DNA from: Nocardioides faecalis
Lineage (GTDB): Bacteria > Actinomycetota > Actinomycetes > Propionibacteriales > Nocardioidaceae
Reading direction: 5' to 3'
Length of the DNA: 64,000 nt
NCBI RefSeq assembly: GCF_018388425.1
Contig: NZ_CP074406.1
Location: 310,001 to 374,000 of the forward strand
The notes beneath the pieces are model-generated. The model was not told the DNA's origin, did not search any database, and saw only the letters and a program-made list of their open reading frames with translations. Made by a program: the position numbers and the translations under genes. Position 1 is the first letter of the stretch; each line of letters begins with the position of its first letter. Shown here piece after piece: positions 33,828-41,818 of the stretch.

Positions 33828-33980
33828 ATGACCAAGTGGGAATACAGCGTGGCTCCGGTCCTCAACCACGCCGCAGCGCAGATCCTCAACAACTTCGGCC
33901 AGGACGGCTGGGAGCTCGTGACGCTCGTGCCCGGCCAGGGCGGCAACGACATCGCCTACTTCAAGCGGCCGGTGGAATGA
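33828..33980 (+). CDS. Small DUF4177-like protein
   Basis: 50-aa protein, MTKWEYSVAPVLNHAAAQ and then ILNNFGQDGWELVTLVPG. The GQDGWELV core is that of DUF4177 proteins, whose function is unknown. It corresponds in size and position to the small gene Rv3678A next to ridA and the ArsA pair in mycobacteria. TAGTCT (33815-33820) ends 7 nt before the ATG, suggesting a leaderless transcript that begins a run of overlapping genes: the stop overlaps the ridA start by 4 bp. Confidence 0.85.
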   Translation: MTKWEYSVAPVLNHAAAQILNNFGQDGWELVTLVPGQGGNDIAYFKRPVE

Positions 33981-34441
33981 CGACTCCGCAGCAGCGCCTC
34001 GCCGAGCTCGGCCTGAGCGTGCCGCCGGTGGTGCCGCCCGTGGCGGCCTACGTGCCGGCGGTGCGCAGCGGCGTCATGGTGCACACCGCGGGCCAGCTGC
34101 CGATGCGTGACGGCGCGCTGCTGGCGACCGGCAAGGTCGGCGCCGAGGTCAGCGCCGAGACAGCCTACGAGTGCGCCCGGCAGTGCGCGCTCAACGCGAT
34201 CGCCGCGATCGCCTCCGTGGTCGACGACCTGGCGCAGGTGCGGATCGTGAAGGTGGTCGCGTTCGTCGCCTCCACCCCCGACTTCACCGGCCAGCCCGGC
34301 GTCGCCAACGGCGCCTCGGAGCTGCTCGGCGAGGTCTTCGGCGAGCACGGCGTGCACGCCCGCTCCGCGGTCGGCGTGCCGGTGCTGCCGCTCGACGCCC
34401 CGGTCGAGGTCGAGATCTCCGCCGAGGTCCTGGCTCCGTGA
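33977..34441 (+). CDS. RidA (YjgF/YER057c/UK114) family protein
   Basis: 154-aa member of the RidA group that hydrolyses reactive enamine/imine intermediates. Seen are VMVHTAGQLPMRDGAL near residues 33-48, a helical middle ALNAIAAIASVVDDLAQV and VGVPVLPLDAPVEVEI at the end. The arginine that binds the carboxylate in true RidA (usually in the C-terminal RxxV) appears as RSAVGVPVLP. It is translationally coupled upstream and downstream, like Rv3678c. Confidence 0.88.
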   Translation: MTTPQQRLAELGLSVPPVVPPVAAYVPAVRSGVMVHTAGQLPMRDGALLATGKVGAEVSAETAYECARQCALNAIAAIASVVDDLAQVRIVKVVAFVASTPDFTGQPGVANGASELLGEVFGEHGVHARSAVGVPVLPLDAPVEVEISAEVLAP

Positions 34442-35307
34442 GGATCCCGCTGCCGCCGGTCCACCTCGACCAGCGCATCGCCGACCTCGCGAGCGAGTAC
34501 GCCGACGGCCGTCGTACGGCGGCGCAGCCGCGCGACGCCGCCACCGTGGTGCTGATGCGCCCCGGTGCTGCCGGCGAGCCCGAGGTGTACCTGCTGCGCC
34601 GCCAGCTGAGCATGGACTTCGCCGGCGGCATGTGCGTGTTCCCCGGCGGCGGCGTCGACCCGCGCGACTACGACCACGCCGTGGCGTGGGCCGGCCCGAC
34701 GCCGGCGCAGTGGGCCGCGCGGCTGGGCACGACCGAGGACGTCGCCCGCGCGCTGGTCTGCGCCGCGGTGCGCGAGACGTTCGAGGAGTCCGGCGTGCTG
34801 CTGGCCGGCGGCAGCGACTCCGACGTGGTCGCCGACACCACCGGCGAGGACTGGGAGGCCGACCGGGTCGCGCTGGAGTCGCGTGAGCTGGCGATGACCG
34901 ACTTCCTGGACCGGCGTGGACTGGTGCTGCGCACCGACCTGCTCGGCATCTGGAGCGGCTGGCTGACCCCGGTGTTCGAGCCCAAGCGGTACCGCACCTG
35001 GTTCTTCGTGGCGCGGCTGCCGCAGGGCCAGGTCACCCGGGACGTGTCGACGGAGTCCTCGTCGGTGACGTGGCTGAGCGCCGCGGCGGCCGCGGACGCC
35101 GCCGACGCCGGCGACCTGGCGATGCTGCCGCCGACGTACCTGACCTGTCTGGAGATCGGCACCCTGGGCAGCCTCGATGCCGTCTTCGACGCCGCCGCGG
35201 ACCGCACGGTCGAGATGTTCACCCCGTCCGTGGAGACGGTCGAGGGCGGCCACGCCCTCACGATGCCGGAGGCGCTGCGGCCACTGGTCGCCGAGCGGAG
35301 GGCCTGA
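34438..35307 (+). CDS. NUDIX hydrolase, NUDT19-like
   Basis: 289-aa phosphohydrolase. It has the NUDT19-type split box: FAGGMCVFPGGGVDPRD, a long insertion, then RETFEESGVLL, where REx2EExG supplies metal ligands. Many NUDT19-like enzymes cleave CoA derivatives. The GTG start overlaps the ridA stop. This NUDIX gene is between ridA and the MBL gene, where the mycobacterial order has none, so it is an addition in this lineage. Confidence 0.87.
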   Translation: MRIPLPPVHLDQRIADLASEYADGRRTAAQPRDAATVVLMRPGAAGEPEVYLLRRQLSMDFAGGMCVFPGGGVDPRDYDHAVAWAGPTPAQWAARLGTTEDVARALVCAAVRETFEESGVLLAGGSDSDVVADTTGEDWEADRVALESRELAMTDFLDRRGLVLRTDLLGIWSGWLTPVFEPKRYRTWFFVARLPQGQVTRDVSTESSSVTWLSAAAAADAADAGDLAMLPPTYLTCLEIGTLGSLDAVFDAAADRTVEMFTPSVETVEGGHALTMPEALRPLVAERRA

Positions 35308-35310
35308 CCC

Positions 35311-36138
35311 GTGAGCGCCCCCGGACCTTGGACGGGCGGTGCGTACGGCGAGCGCGGTCGCTGCGTGCTCGCGCCGAACCCCGGCCTGATGACACTCGAC
35401 GGCACCAACACCTGGATCCTGCGGGAGCCGGGCGCGGAGTCCTCGATCGTCGTCGACCCCGGCCCGCTGCACGATGACCACCTCGACGCCGTCGCCGAGG
35501 CGGCCGGCCGGGTGGAGGCCGTGGTGGTCACCCACCACCACCTCGACCACACCGAGGCCGCGCGCTCGTTCGCGGAGCGGATGGGCTGCGGCGTGCGCGG
35601 CCTGGACCCCGAGCAGTGCTGGCGCTCGGAGCCGTTGAGCGACGGTGAGGTGCTCGACGTCGCCGGGCTGTCGGTGCAGGTGCTCACCACCCCCGGCCAC
35701 ACCCGCGACTCGGTCTCCCTGCTCGTGGCGGCCGACGGCGCGCTGCTGACCGGCGACATGGTGCTGGGCCGTGGCACCACCGTGATCGTGCACCCCGACG
35801 GCGACCTGGGCTCGTACTTCGACTCGCTGGCGAAGATGCAGGCGCTGGTCACCGAGGGCCGCGCGACGTCGTTGTGGCCGGCGCACGGCCCGGTGCTGCC
35901 GGATGCGGCCGGGATCCTCGACCACTACCGGGTGCACCGGCTGCAGCGTCTCGGTCAGGTCGAGAGCGCCCTGGGGCGGCTCGGGCTGAGCGCCGAGCAG
36001 CTGCCGCCGGACGTGGCGGAGGAGCCGGGGCTGGCCCGCCGGGTCGTCGAGGTCGTCTACGCCGACGTCGATGAGTCCTTGTGGCTGGCGGCCGAGTCCT
36101 CGGTGCGCGCCCAGCTGGCCTACCTGGCCACCCGCTGA
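35311..36138 (+). CDS. MBL-fold hydrolase, LACTB2-like
   Basis: 275-aa metallo-beta-lactamase-fold protein, equivalent by position to Rv3677c. It holds the metal motif THHHLDH (about residues 74-80), the ligand in TPGHTRDS, the bridging aspartate in LLTGDMVLG and a late WPAHGP. The C-terminal helical domain (YRVHRLQRLGQVESAL) matches the LACTB2 class, members of which are RNA endonucleases in other organisms. The GTG start lies 3 bp after the NUDIX gene. The 3' end carries a 15-bp tandem duplication that repeats the stop codon. Confidence 0.9.
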   Translation: MSAPGPWTGGAYGERGRCVLAPNPGLMTLDGTNTWILREPGAESSIVVDPGPLHDDHLDAVAEAAGRVEAVVVTHHHLDHTEAARSFAERMGCGVRGLDPEQCWRSEPLSDGEVLDVAGLSVQVLTTPGHTRDSVSLLVAADGALLTGDMVLGRGTTVIVHPDGDLGSYFDSLAKMQALVTEGRATSLWPAHGPVLPDAAGILDHYRVHRLQRLGQVESALGRLGLSAEQLPPDVAEEPGLARRVVEVVYADVDESLWLAAESSVRAQLAYLATR

Positions 36139-36158
36139 CGCTCCACCCGCTGACGCTC
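36129..36158 (+). repeat. 15-bp direct duplication across a stop codon
   Basis: CACCCGCTGACGCTC occurs twice in tandem (36129-36143 and 36144-36158). The first copy contains the stop codon of the MBL gene and the second repeats it downstream. It directly abuts the 62-bp palindromic element that starts at 36158. Confidence 0.92.
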
Positions 36159-36219
36159 CGCTTCCCAAGCGAATTCGTCCGTTTCCGGCGAGAAACCAGC
36201 AAATCTGCTTGGGAAGCGG
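36158..36219. repeat. 62-bp palindromic intergenic element, copy B
   Basis: Terminal inverted repeats CCGCTTCCCAAGC / GCTTGGGAAGCGG are perfect over 13 bp, and the palindrome continues imperfectly inward (GAATTCG against CAAATCTG). It fills the gap between convergent MBL and MFS genes, ending 1 bp before the MFS stop codon. It aligns without gaps to copy A at 15295-15356. Confidence 0.85.
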
Positions 36220-36220
36220 T

Positions 36221-37525
36221 TCAGGCCAGGATCTTGCGCATCCGGGCGTAGGCCTGCGGGTCGTCGGCGCGCAGCCTCTCCCGCGTACGACGGCGGTAGC
36301 GCAGGACCTGGACCAGCCCGAGACCCCAGAGCACGTACTGGCACGACATCGCGGCCTGGAACGCGGCGGGTGTGTAGTCGGTGCCGCCGCCGGGGGTGCG
36401 CCAGTCGAGCACCAGCCCGATCGCCAGCACCACCAGCAGGGTGGAGACGAACCCGGCCTGGTTGATGATCCCGGTGGCGCTGGACTGCCGCTCCGCCGGG
36501 TTCGCCATCCGGCCCATCTCGAAACCGATCAGCGACGTCGGCCCGCCGATGCCGGACATCACGATGAGCAGCACCAGCAGCGGCATCGGTGCCTGCCCGG
36601 GCCACGCGAGCACGAGCGTCCAGGAGGCCACGATGGCGAGCACGATGCCGATCGCGACCGAGGAGCGGTGCCACGGGTGTCGGCCGATCGCCCAGCCCAG
36701 CACCGGGCCCACGGCGATCACCGCGACGACCATCACCGTGAGCAGCACGCCGGCCGTCTGCTCGGAGTGCCCCTCGCCGCGCACCAGGAACGGGTAGCCC
36801 CACAGCAGGCCCAGCGTGGTCCCGCTGAACGGGGTGGTGAAGTGGATCCAGAACCCGAGCCTGGTGCCGGGCTGTGCCCATGAGGCGCTCAGGCTGGCGC
36901 GCACCTGGGTCAGCGACAGCGCGGGACCGGTCAGGGAGCGGGAGGTCGGGCCGTCGTGCACCACGGCCAGCAGCGCCACCGCGAGCACGAGCCCGACCGA
37001 CGCCGCGAGCAGGTAGGACCGGGTCCAGCCGAGCTGGCCGAGCGCCCAGGTCATCGGCAGCGCGGCCACGACCGCGCCGAGCTGGCCGAGCATCCCGGTC
37101 ACCTGGGTCATCAGCGGGATACGGCGCGGCGCGAACCAGGTGGTGACCAGGCGCAGCACGCAGATGAAGGTCATCGCGTCGCCGACGCCGACGCAGACCC
37201 GCGCGGCCAGGGCCACCGGGAACGTGGACGCCAGCGCGAACGCGGTCTGGCCCAGCAGCATCAGCACGCTGCCGGTGAGCAGCACCCGGCGCGGGCCGAA
37301 CCGGTCCACCAGCAGGCCGACCGGGATCTGCATGCCGGCGTAGACCAGCAGCTGCAGCATCGTGAATGTGGCGAGCTGCGCAGCGCTGATCCCGAACCGC
37401 TCGGAGGCGGCGAGGCCGGCGACGGCGAGCGAGGAGCGGTGGAAGACCGCGAGCAGGTAGACCAGCACCGCGACCATCCACACCCACCACGCGCGGGCCG
37501 GGGTGCGGTCGACGGGCAGGTTCAC
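36221..37525 (-). CDS. MFS transporter
   Basis: 434-aa major facilitator with 12 predicted membrane helices. Between helices 2 and 3 the loop is GLLVDRFGPRRVLL, the usual MFS G-x-x-x-D-R-x-G-R signature. The first helix starts ARAWWVWMVAVLVYLLAVFHR, as in NNP/nitrate- or sugar-phosphate-like actinobacterial members, but no substrate can be assigned. GTG 37525 lacks a strong ribosome site. This gene is inserted between the MBL gene and crp relative to the mycobacterial order. It stops 1 bp from the palindromic element. Confidence 0.88.
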   Translation of the reverse strand: MNLPVDRTPARAWWVWMVAVLVYLLAVFHRSSLAVAGLAASERFGISAAQLATFTMLQLLVYAGMQIPVGLLVDRFGPRRVLLTGSVLMLLGQTAFALASTFPVALAARVCVGVGDAMTFICVLRLVTTWFAPRRIPLMTQVTGMLGQLGAVVAALPMTWALGQLGWTRSYLLAASVGLVLAVALLAVVHDGPTSRSLTGPALSLTQVRASLSASWAQPGTRLGFWIHFTTPFSGTTLGLLWGYPFLVRGEGHSEQTAGVLLTVMVVAVIAVGPVLGWAIGRHPWHRSSVAIGIVLAIVASWTLVLAWPGQAPMPLLVLLIVMSGIGGPTSLIGFEMGRMANPAERQSSATGIINQAGFVSTLLVVLAIGLVLDWRTPGGGTDYTPAAFQAAMSCQYVLWGLGLVQVLRYRRRTRERLRADDPQAYARMRKILA

Positions 37526-37586
37526 CGGACAAGGCTAGGCACCGCCGCGACCAGCCCAGCAGCGGGGCGGCAACACCCAGGAAGCA

Positions 37587-37617
37587 CGACAGCCCCCGCC
37601 GAGGGCGGGGGCTGTCG
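37587..37617 (-). terminator. Terminator of crp
   Basis: CGACAGCCCCCGCC / GGCGGGGGCTGTCG, a perfect 14-bp stem with a GAG loop, 13 bp after the crp stop on the minus strand and upstream of the MFS start. Followed by TGCTTCCTGG on the minus strand. Confidence 0.85.
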
Positions 37618-37629
37618 GGACGAGCAGGC

Positions 37630-38307
37630 TCAGCGGGCGCGGCGGCCCATCCGCTCCATGTCGAGGATGACCACCGAGCGCGGCTCCAGGCGCACCCAGC
37701 CGCGCGAGGCGAAGTCGGCGAGCGCCTTGTTCACCGTCTCCCGCGAGGCGCCCACCAGCTGGGCGAGCTCCTCCTGGGTGAGGTCGTGGTGCACGTGCAC
37801 GCCGTCGTCGGCGGTGCGGCCGAAGCGGTCGGCGAGGTCGAGCAGCGCCTTGGCCACCCGGCCGGGAACGTCGGAGAACACCAGGTCCGCGACGACGTCG
37901 TTGGCCTTGCGCAGCCGACCGGCGAGCTGGGCGAGCAGGCCGCGGGCCACGACGGGGCGACCCTCGAGCCAGCGCAGCAGGTCCTCGTGCGACAGCGAGG
38001 CGAACTCGGCGTCGGTGACCGCGGTGACCGTCGCCGAGCGCGGGCCGGGGTCGAAGAGCGACAGCTCGCCGAACATCTGGCCGGGACCCATGATCGCGAG
38101 CAGGTTCTCGCGGCCGTCGGAGGAGGTGCGGCCGAGCTTCACCTTGCCCTCCAGGACGACGTACAGCTTGTCGCCGCTGTCACCCTCGTGGAACAGCGCC
38201 TCACCTCGGCGCAGCCGCGTGGTGGCGAGCGACGAGCGCAGCGCAGTCATGGCCTCGTCGTCGAGCGCGCTGAAAAGCGGCGCCTGACGGAGTACGTCGA
38301 TGTCCAC
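37630..38307 (-). CDS. crp: Crp/Fnr family transcriptional regulator (cAMP receptor protein)
   Basis: 225-aa global regulator: an N-terminal cyclic-nucleotide domain (GDSGDKLYVVLEGKVKLG and the phosphate-binding cassette FGELSLFDPGPRSATVTA) and a C-terminal helix-turn-helix (LTQEELAQLVGASRETVNKAL). The cassette retains the E, R, S, A and T positions that bind cAMP in CRP. It corresponds to Rv3676 and GlxR. GTG 38307 is preceded by AGGAGGAAGC. A -10 box TAGGAT and a half-perfect CRP site lie 70-90 bp upstream, suggesting autoregulation. Confidence 0.95.
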   Translation of the reverse strand: MDIDVLRQAPLFSALDDEAMTALRSSLATTRLRRGEALFHEGDSGDKLYVVLEGKVKLGRTSSDGRENLLAIMGPGQMFGELSLFDPGPRSATVTAVTDAEFASLSHEDLLRWLEGRPVVARGLLAQLAGRLRKANDVVADLVFSDVPGRVAKALLDLADRFGRTADDGVHVHHDLTQEELAQLVGASRETVNKALADFASRGWVRLEPRSVVILDMERMGRRAR

Positions 38308-38373
38308 GCTTCCTCCTGATCACTGACCTTGGCGGTCCTTCCGGGACGGAAAGGCGGACCGCTCTCGTCTGGC

Positions 38374-38398
38374 ATCCTAGCCAGTGGGAGATCTCACA
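38374..38398 (-). promoter_or_regulatory. crp promoter with candidate CRP-binding site
   Basis: AGTGG-GAGATC-TCACA (38383-38398) matches TGTGA-N6-TCACA in 8 of 10 half-site positions. It sits immediately upstream of ATCCTA (38374-38379), which on the minus strand reads TAGGAT, a good -10 for crp. A protein bound there would cover the -35 to -10 spacer, so repression of crp by its product is likely (inference). It is 87 bp before the divergent nth start. Confidence 0.6.
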
Positions 38399-38484
38399 CA
38401 TAGCCCGCGGGTCGCTGGGACGTTCGGCGAGTCCCCTGACGGCACCCGACGAGGCGCTGAGCGGGCCACCGTAGGCTGCTCGGT

Positions 38485-39213
38485 GTGCGGGAGATCAGGC
38501 GGGCCATCGTGGTCGACGACGAGACCCCGGCGCAGCTGGTGCGCCGCGCGCGCAAGATCAACCGGGTGCTGGCCGAGACCTACCCCGACGCCAAGGCCGA
38601 GCTCGACTTCGACGACGCCTTCCAGTGCCTGGTGGTCACCGTGCTGTCCGCGCAGACCACCGACAAGCGGGTCAACGCCGTGCGGCCGCGGCTGTTCGCG
38701 GCCTACCCCGACCCGGCCGCGATGGCGGCCGCCGACCGCGCCCACCTGGAGCAGATCGTCGGACCGCTCGGCTTCTTCCGGGCCAAGACCGAGTCCCTGC
38801 TCAAGCTCAGCGCCACCCTCGTCGAGCGGTACGACGGCAAGGTGCCCGGCCGACTCGAGGACCTGGTCACGCTGCCCGGCGTGGGCCGCAAGACCGCGAA
38901 CGTGGTGCTCGGCAACGCCTTCGACGTGCCCGGCATCACCGTCGACACCCACTTCGGCCGGCTCGCCCGGCGCCTGGGTTGGACCGCCGAGACCGACCCG
39001 GTGAAGGTCGAGCACGCGGTGGGCGCGCTGTTCCCCAAGCGGGACTGGACGATGCTCTCGCACCACCTCATCTGGCACGGCCGCCGGCGCTGCCACGCCA
39101 AGAAGCCCGCCTGCGGAGCCTGCCCGGTGGCGCGGTGGTGCCCGTCGTACGGCACGGGGCCCACGGACCCCGAGGCCGCGCAGCTGCTGGTCCGCACCGA
39201 GGGGCCGAATTGA
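38485..39213 (+). CDS. nth: Endonuclease III
   Basis: Base-excision-repair DNA glycosylase / AP lyase for oxidised pyrimidines, 242 aa. It has the helix-hairpin-helix LPGVGRKTANVVLGNAF with the catalytic lysine (K in GRKTA), the catalytic aspartate in VDTHFGRLARRLGW, and the iron-sulfur loop RCHAKKPACGACPVARWC, with spacing C-x6-C-x2-C-x5-C. TAGGCT (38472-38477) lies 7 nt before GTG 38485 with no ribosome site, so it is probably leaderless. It is the first of four coupled genes. Confidence 0.97.
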   Translation: MREIRRAIVVDDETPAQLVRRARKINRVLAETYPDAKAELDFDDAFQCLVVTVLSAQTTDKRVNAVRPRLFAAYPDPAAMAAADRAHLEQIVGPLGFFRAKTESLLKLSATLVERYDGKVPGRLEDLVTLPGVGRKTANVVLGNAFDVPGITVDTHFGRLARRLGWTAETDPVKVEHAVGALFPKRDWTMLSHHLIWHGRRRCHAKKPACGACPVARWCPSYGTGPTDPEAAQLLVRTEGPN

Positions 39214-39836
39214 GGCGCCTCCCGGCGGCGCTCGGCGTCCTGCTCGCCGCCGCCGTCCTGCTCACCGGCTGTGACGGCGGGCGCCCCGCCGCGCTCGCCT
39301 GCAAGGTCGACGTCGACACCCCCGACCTCGTCGCGGACCGCGAGGCCGCCGGCATCGCCAGCTGCACCGCCATCCCGCTGCGCGAGTCCGGCAGCGCGGA
39401 CCTGCCCGACGTCGACCTGCCCTGCCTGGGCGCCGACGCCCCGGTGAGCCTGTCCTCGCTGCAGGGACCCGCGCTGGTGAACTTCTGGGCCTCCAACTGC
39501 GGCCCGTGCCGCGAGGAGCTGCCCGCCCTGCAGGAGTTCCACGAGCGCTACGGCGACCAGGTCAGCGTGCTCGGCGTGGACTACCTGGAGACCTATCCCG
39601 GCGCCGCGATCGACCTGGCGCGGCGCAGCGGGGTCACCTACCCCTCGCTCGCCGACGCCTGCGGCGACCTCGCCGACACCGACCTGCGGATCCTCGGCCT
39701 GCCCCAGTTCGTCCTCGTCGCCGAGGACGGCAGCATCGCGCAGTCCGCCGGGGGAGTGGAGTCGGTCGAGGAGGTCGTGGCCCTGGTGCGCACGCACCTG
39801 GACATCGAGCTCGAGCCCGCGAAGGGGGAGCGATGA
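39210..39836 (+). CDS. TlpA/ResA-like thiol-disulfide lipoprotein
   Basis: 208-aa exported thioredoxin-fold protein. The TTG at 39210 overlaps the nth stop (TTGA) and begins LRRLPAALGVLLAAAVLLTGC, a lipoprotein signal peptide with lipobox LTGC (Cys21). The redox site CGPC lies in NFWASNCGPCREELP, and the cis-proline loop is GLPQFVL. It corresponds to Rv3673c. The rare TTG start is supported by the lipobox position and coupling. It probably works in oxidative folding or cytochrome c maturation outside the membrane (inference). Confidence 0.88.
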   Translation: MRRLPAALGVLLAAAVLLTGCDGGRPAALACKVDVDTPDLVADREAAGIASCTAIPLRESGSADLPDVDLPCLGADAPVSLSSLQGPALVNFWASNCGPCREELPALQEFHERYGDQVSVLGVDYLETYPGAAIDLARRSGVTYPSLADACGDLADTDLRILGLPQFVLVAEDGSIAQSAGGVESVEEVVALVRTHLDIELEPAKGER

Positions 39837-40624
39837 ACGCGCCGTTGCCCGAGGACATCCGGGCCGCCCTGCCCACCTCGGTGCCCGCCACCGCGCCGGA
39901 CGGGCTGCCGGAGTGGCTCGTCCCGCTGGCCCAGGCCGCCCGCGCCATCCAGGGCAGTGACCTGAGCCAGTTCCTGCCGCCGGAGGGCGCGCCCGTACGA
40001 CGCGGCGCGGTGCTGATGCTGTTCAGCGAGAACGCCGAGGGCGACGGCGACGTGCTGCTCACCGAGCGCGCCCACCACATGCGCTCCCACCCCGGCCAGG
40101 TGTCCTTCCCCGGCGGCTCGATCGACCCGGGGGAGACCACCGTGCAGGCGGCGCTGCGCGAGGCGTGGGAGGAGATCGGCGTCGACCCGCGCGGCGTGGA
40201 GGTCTTCGCCGAGCTGCCCGAGCTGTGGCTGCCGCCGTCGAACTTCGCGGTCACCCCGATCCTGGGCTGGTGGCGCGAGCCCGGCGGCGTGCGGGTGGCC
40301 TCGCCCGACGAGGTGCACGCCATCCACCGGGTCGCGCTGCGCGAGCTCTTCGACCCCGCCCACCGGATCGCCGTACGCCACCCCGGCGGGTGGACCGGCC
40401 CCGGCTTCCTCATCGGCGAGGACAAGGACGTCATCCTGTGGGGCTTCACCGGCGGGATCCTGACCCGGTTCTTCACGTTCCTGGGGTGGCTGCCCGGAGT
40501 CGAGGACCCGCCGGTGCATGATCTTCCCGACCACATGCTCGGCGAGTACCGACGGCGTACCGGCGCAGTGGCGACCGACGAGAGCCCGAGGGACAGCATG
40601 GACATCCTGGAGCCCGACGAGTGA
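39833..40624 (+). CDS. NUDIX hydrolase, CoA pyrophosphatase type (NudL-like)
   Basis: 263 aa. The Nudix box is complete: GSIDPGE-TTVQAAL-REAWEEIGV (written with its subparts split). It is preceded by the CoA-pyrophosphatase motif LLTERAHHMRSHPGQVSF, which defines the UPF0035/NudL group that hydrolyses CoA to 4'-phosphopantetheine and 3',5'-ADP. It corresponds to Rv3672c. GGGGGAG lies 5 nt before the ATG, which overlaps the preceding stop; the downstream GTG of marP overlaps its own stop. Confidence 0.93.
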   Translation: MNAPLPEDIRAALPTSVPATAPDGLPEWLVPLAQAARAIQGSDLSQFLPPEGAPVRRGAVLMLFSENAEGDGDVLLTERAHHMRSHPGQVSFPGGSIDPGETTVQAALREAWEEIGVDPRGVEVFAELPELWLPPSNFAVTPILGWWREPGGVRVASPDEVHAIHRVALRELFDPAHRIAVRHPGGWTGPGFLIGEDKDVILWGFTGGILTRFFTFLGWLPGVEDPPVHDLPDHMLGEYRRRTGAVATDESPRDSMDILEPDE

Positions 40625-41796
40625 ACGTCCTCGACTGGCTGCTGATCGCGCTCGTGGTCGCCTACGCCCTGTCCGGCTACTGGCAGGGCTTCGTCACCGG
40701 TGCCTTCGCCACCGCCGGGCTGCTCGCCGGCGGCCTGGGCGGCATCGCGCTGGCCCCCGTGCTGCTCGGCGACATGGACCCCTCCCTGGCGGTGTCGCTG
40801 GGGGCGCTGTTCATCGTCATCCTCGGCGCCTCGCTGGGCCAGGCGCTGATGCAGTACGTCGGCGCGCGGGCCCGGGAGCGGATCACCTGGCAGCCGGCCC
40901 GCGCTCTCGACGCGGTCGGCGGCGCACTGCTCAGCGCGTTCGCGGTGCTGCTCGTCGCGTGGGCGCTCGGCGTGGCCGTCACCGGCACCCGGATCGGCTC
41001 GGTCACCTCGATGGTGCGCAGCTCGACGGTGCTGGCCAAGGTCGACCAGGCGCTGCCCGACGCCGCCCCGCGCACCCTGCAGAGCTTCAACAACGTGGTC
41101 GGCACCGGGTTCTTCCCGCGCTACCTGGAGCCCTTCGCCCGCGAGCAGATCGTCGAGGTCGCGCCCGGGCCCTCCGGGCTGGCCAAGGCGGGCAAGGTGC
41201 AGCGCACCCGCTCCAGCGTGCTGAAGATCCGCGGCGCGAACCGCTGCGGTCGCGGCGTGGAGGGCACCGGCTTCGTCTACGCCCCCGACCGCGTGATGAC
41301 CAACGCCCACGTCGTGGCCGGCGTCGCCGACCCCGAGGTCAGCATCGGCGACGGCACCGAGCTGGCCCGGGTGGTGCTCTACGACAAGAACCTCGACATC
41401 GCCGTGCTCGCCCTCGACACCGGCGACACCCCGGTGCTCGACTTCACCGACGACGTCGCCGCCGAGGACGCCATCGCCGTCGTCGGCTACCCGCAGGACG
41501 GGCCCTTCGACGTGCAGAGCGGCCGGATCAGGTCGATGCAGAACCTGCGCTCACCCGACATCTACGGCTCCGGCACGGTGGTGCGCGAGGTGTTCTCGCT
41601 GCGCGGTCTGGTCCGCCCCGGCAACTCCGGCGGCCCGATCGTGACCCCGTCGGGCGACGTCGCCGGCGTCGTCTTCGCCGCCTCCGTCACCGACCCCGAG
41701 ACCGGCTACGCGCTGACCGCCAAGCAGGTCTCCGCCTCCGCCCGGGCCGGGGTCGCGGAGAGCAGCGAGAAGGACACCGGGGACTGCGCCGCCTGA
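40621..41796 (+). CDS. marP: Membrane-anchored periplasmic serine protease MarP
   Basis: 391-aa trypsin-fold protease with four N-terminal transmembrane helices (about 4-22, 27-48, 57-80, 100-120) of the CvpA type and an extracytoplasmic domain with catalytic triad His230 (TNAHVVAG), Asp259 (KNLDIAVL) and Ser336 (GNSGGPI). C209 and C389 match the redox-switch disulfide of M. tuberculosis MarP. That enzyme (Rv3671c) is needed for acid and oxidative resistance and cleaves the RipA hydrolase. GTGA overlap with nudL. Confidence 0.93.
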   Translation: MNVLDWLLIALVVAYALSGYWQGFVTGAFATAGLLAGGLGGIALAPVLLGDMDPSLAVSLGALFIVILGASLGQALMQYVGARARERITWQPARALDAVGGALLSAFAVLLVAWALGVAVTGTRIGSVTSMVRSSTVLAKVDQALPDAAPRTLQSFNNVVGTGFFPRYLEPFAREQIVEVAPGPSGLAKAGKVQRTRSSVLKIRGANRCGRGVEGTGFVYAPDRVMTNAHVVAGVADPEVSIGDGTELARVVLYDKNLDIAVLALDTGDTPVLDFTDDVAAEDAIAVVGYPQDGPFDVQSGRIRSMQNLRSPDIYGSGTVVREVFSLRGLVRPGNSGGPIVTPSGDVAGVVFAASVTDPETGYALTAKQVSASARAGVAESSEKDTGDCAA

Positions 41797-41818
41797 GCGT
41801 CGGTGCATCATGGGCGCC

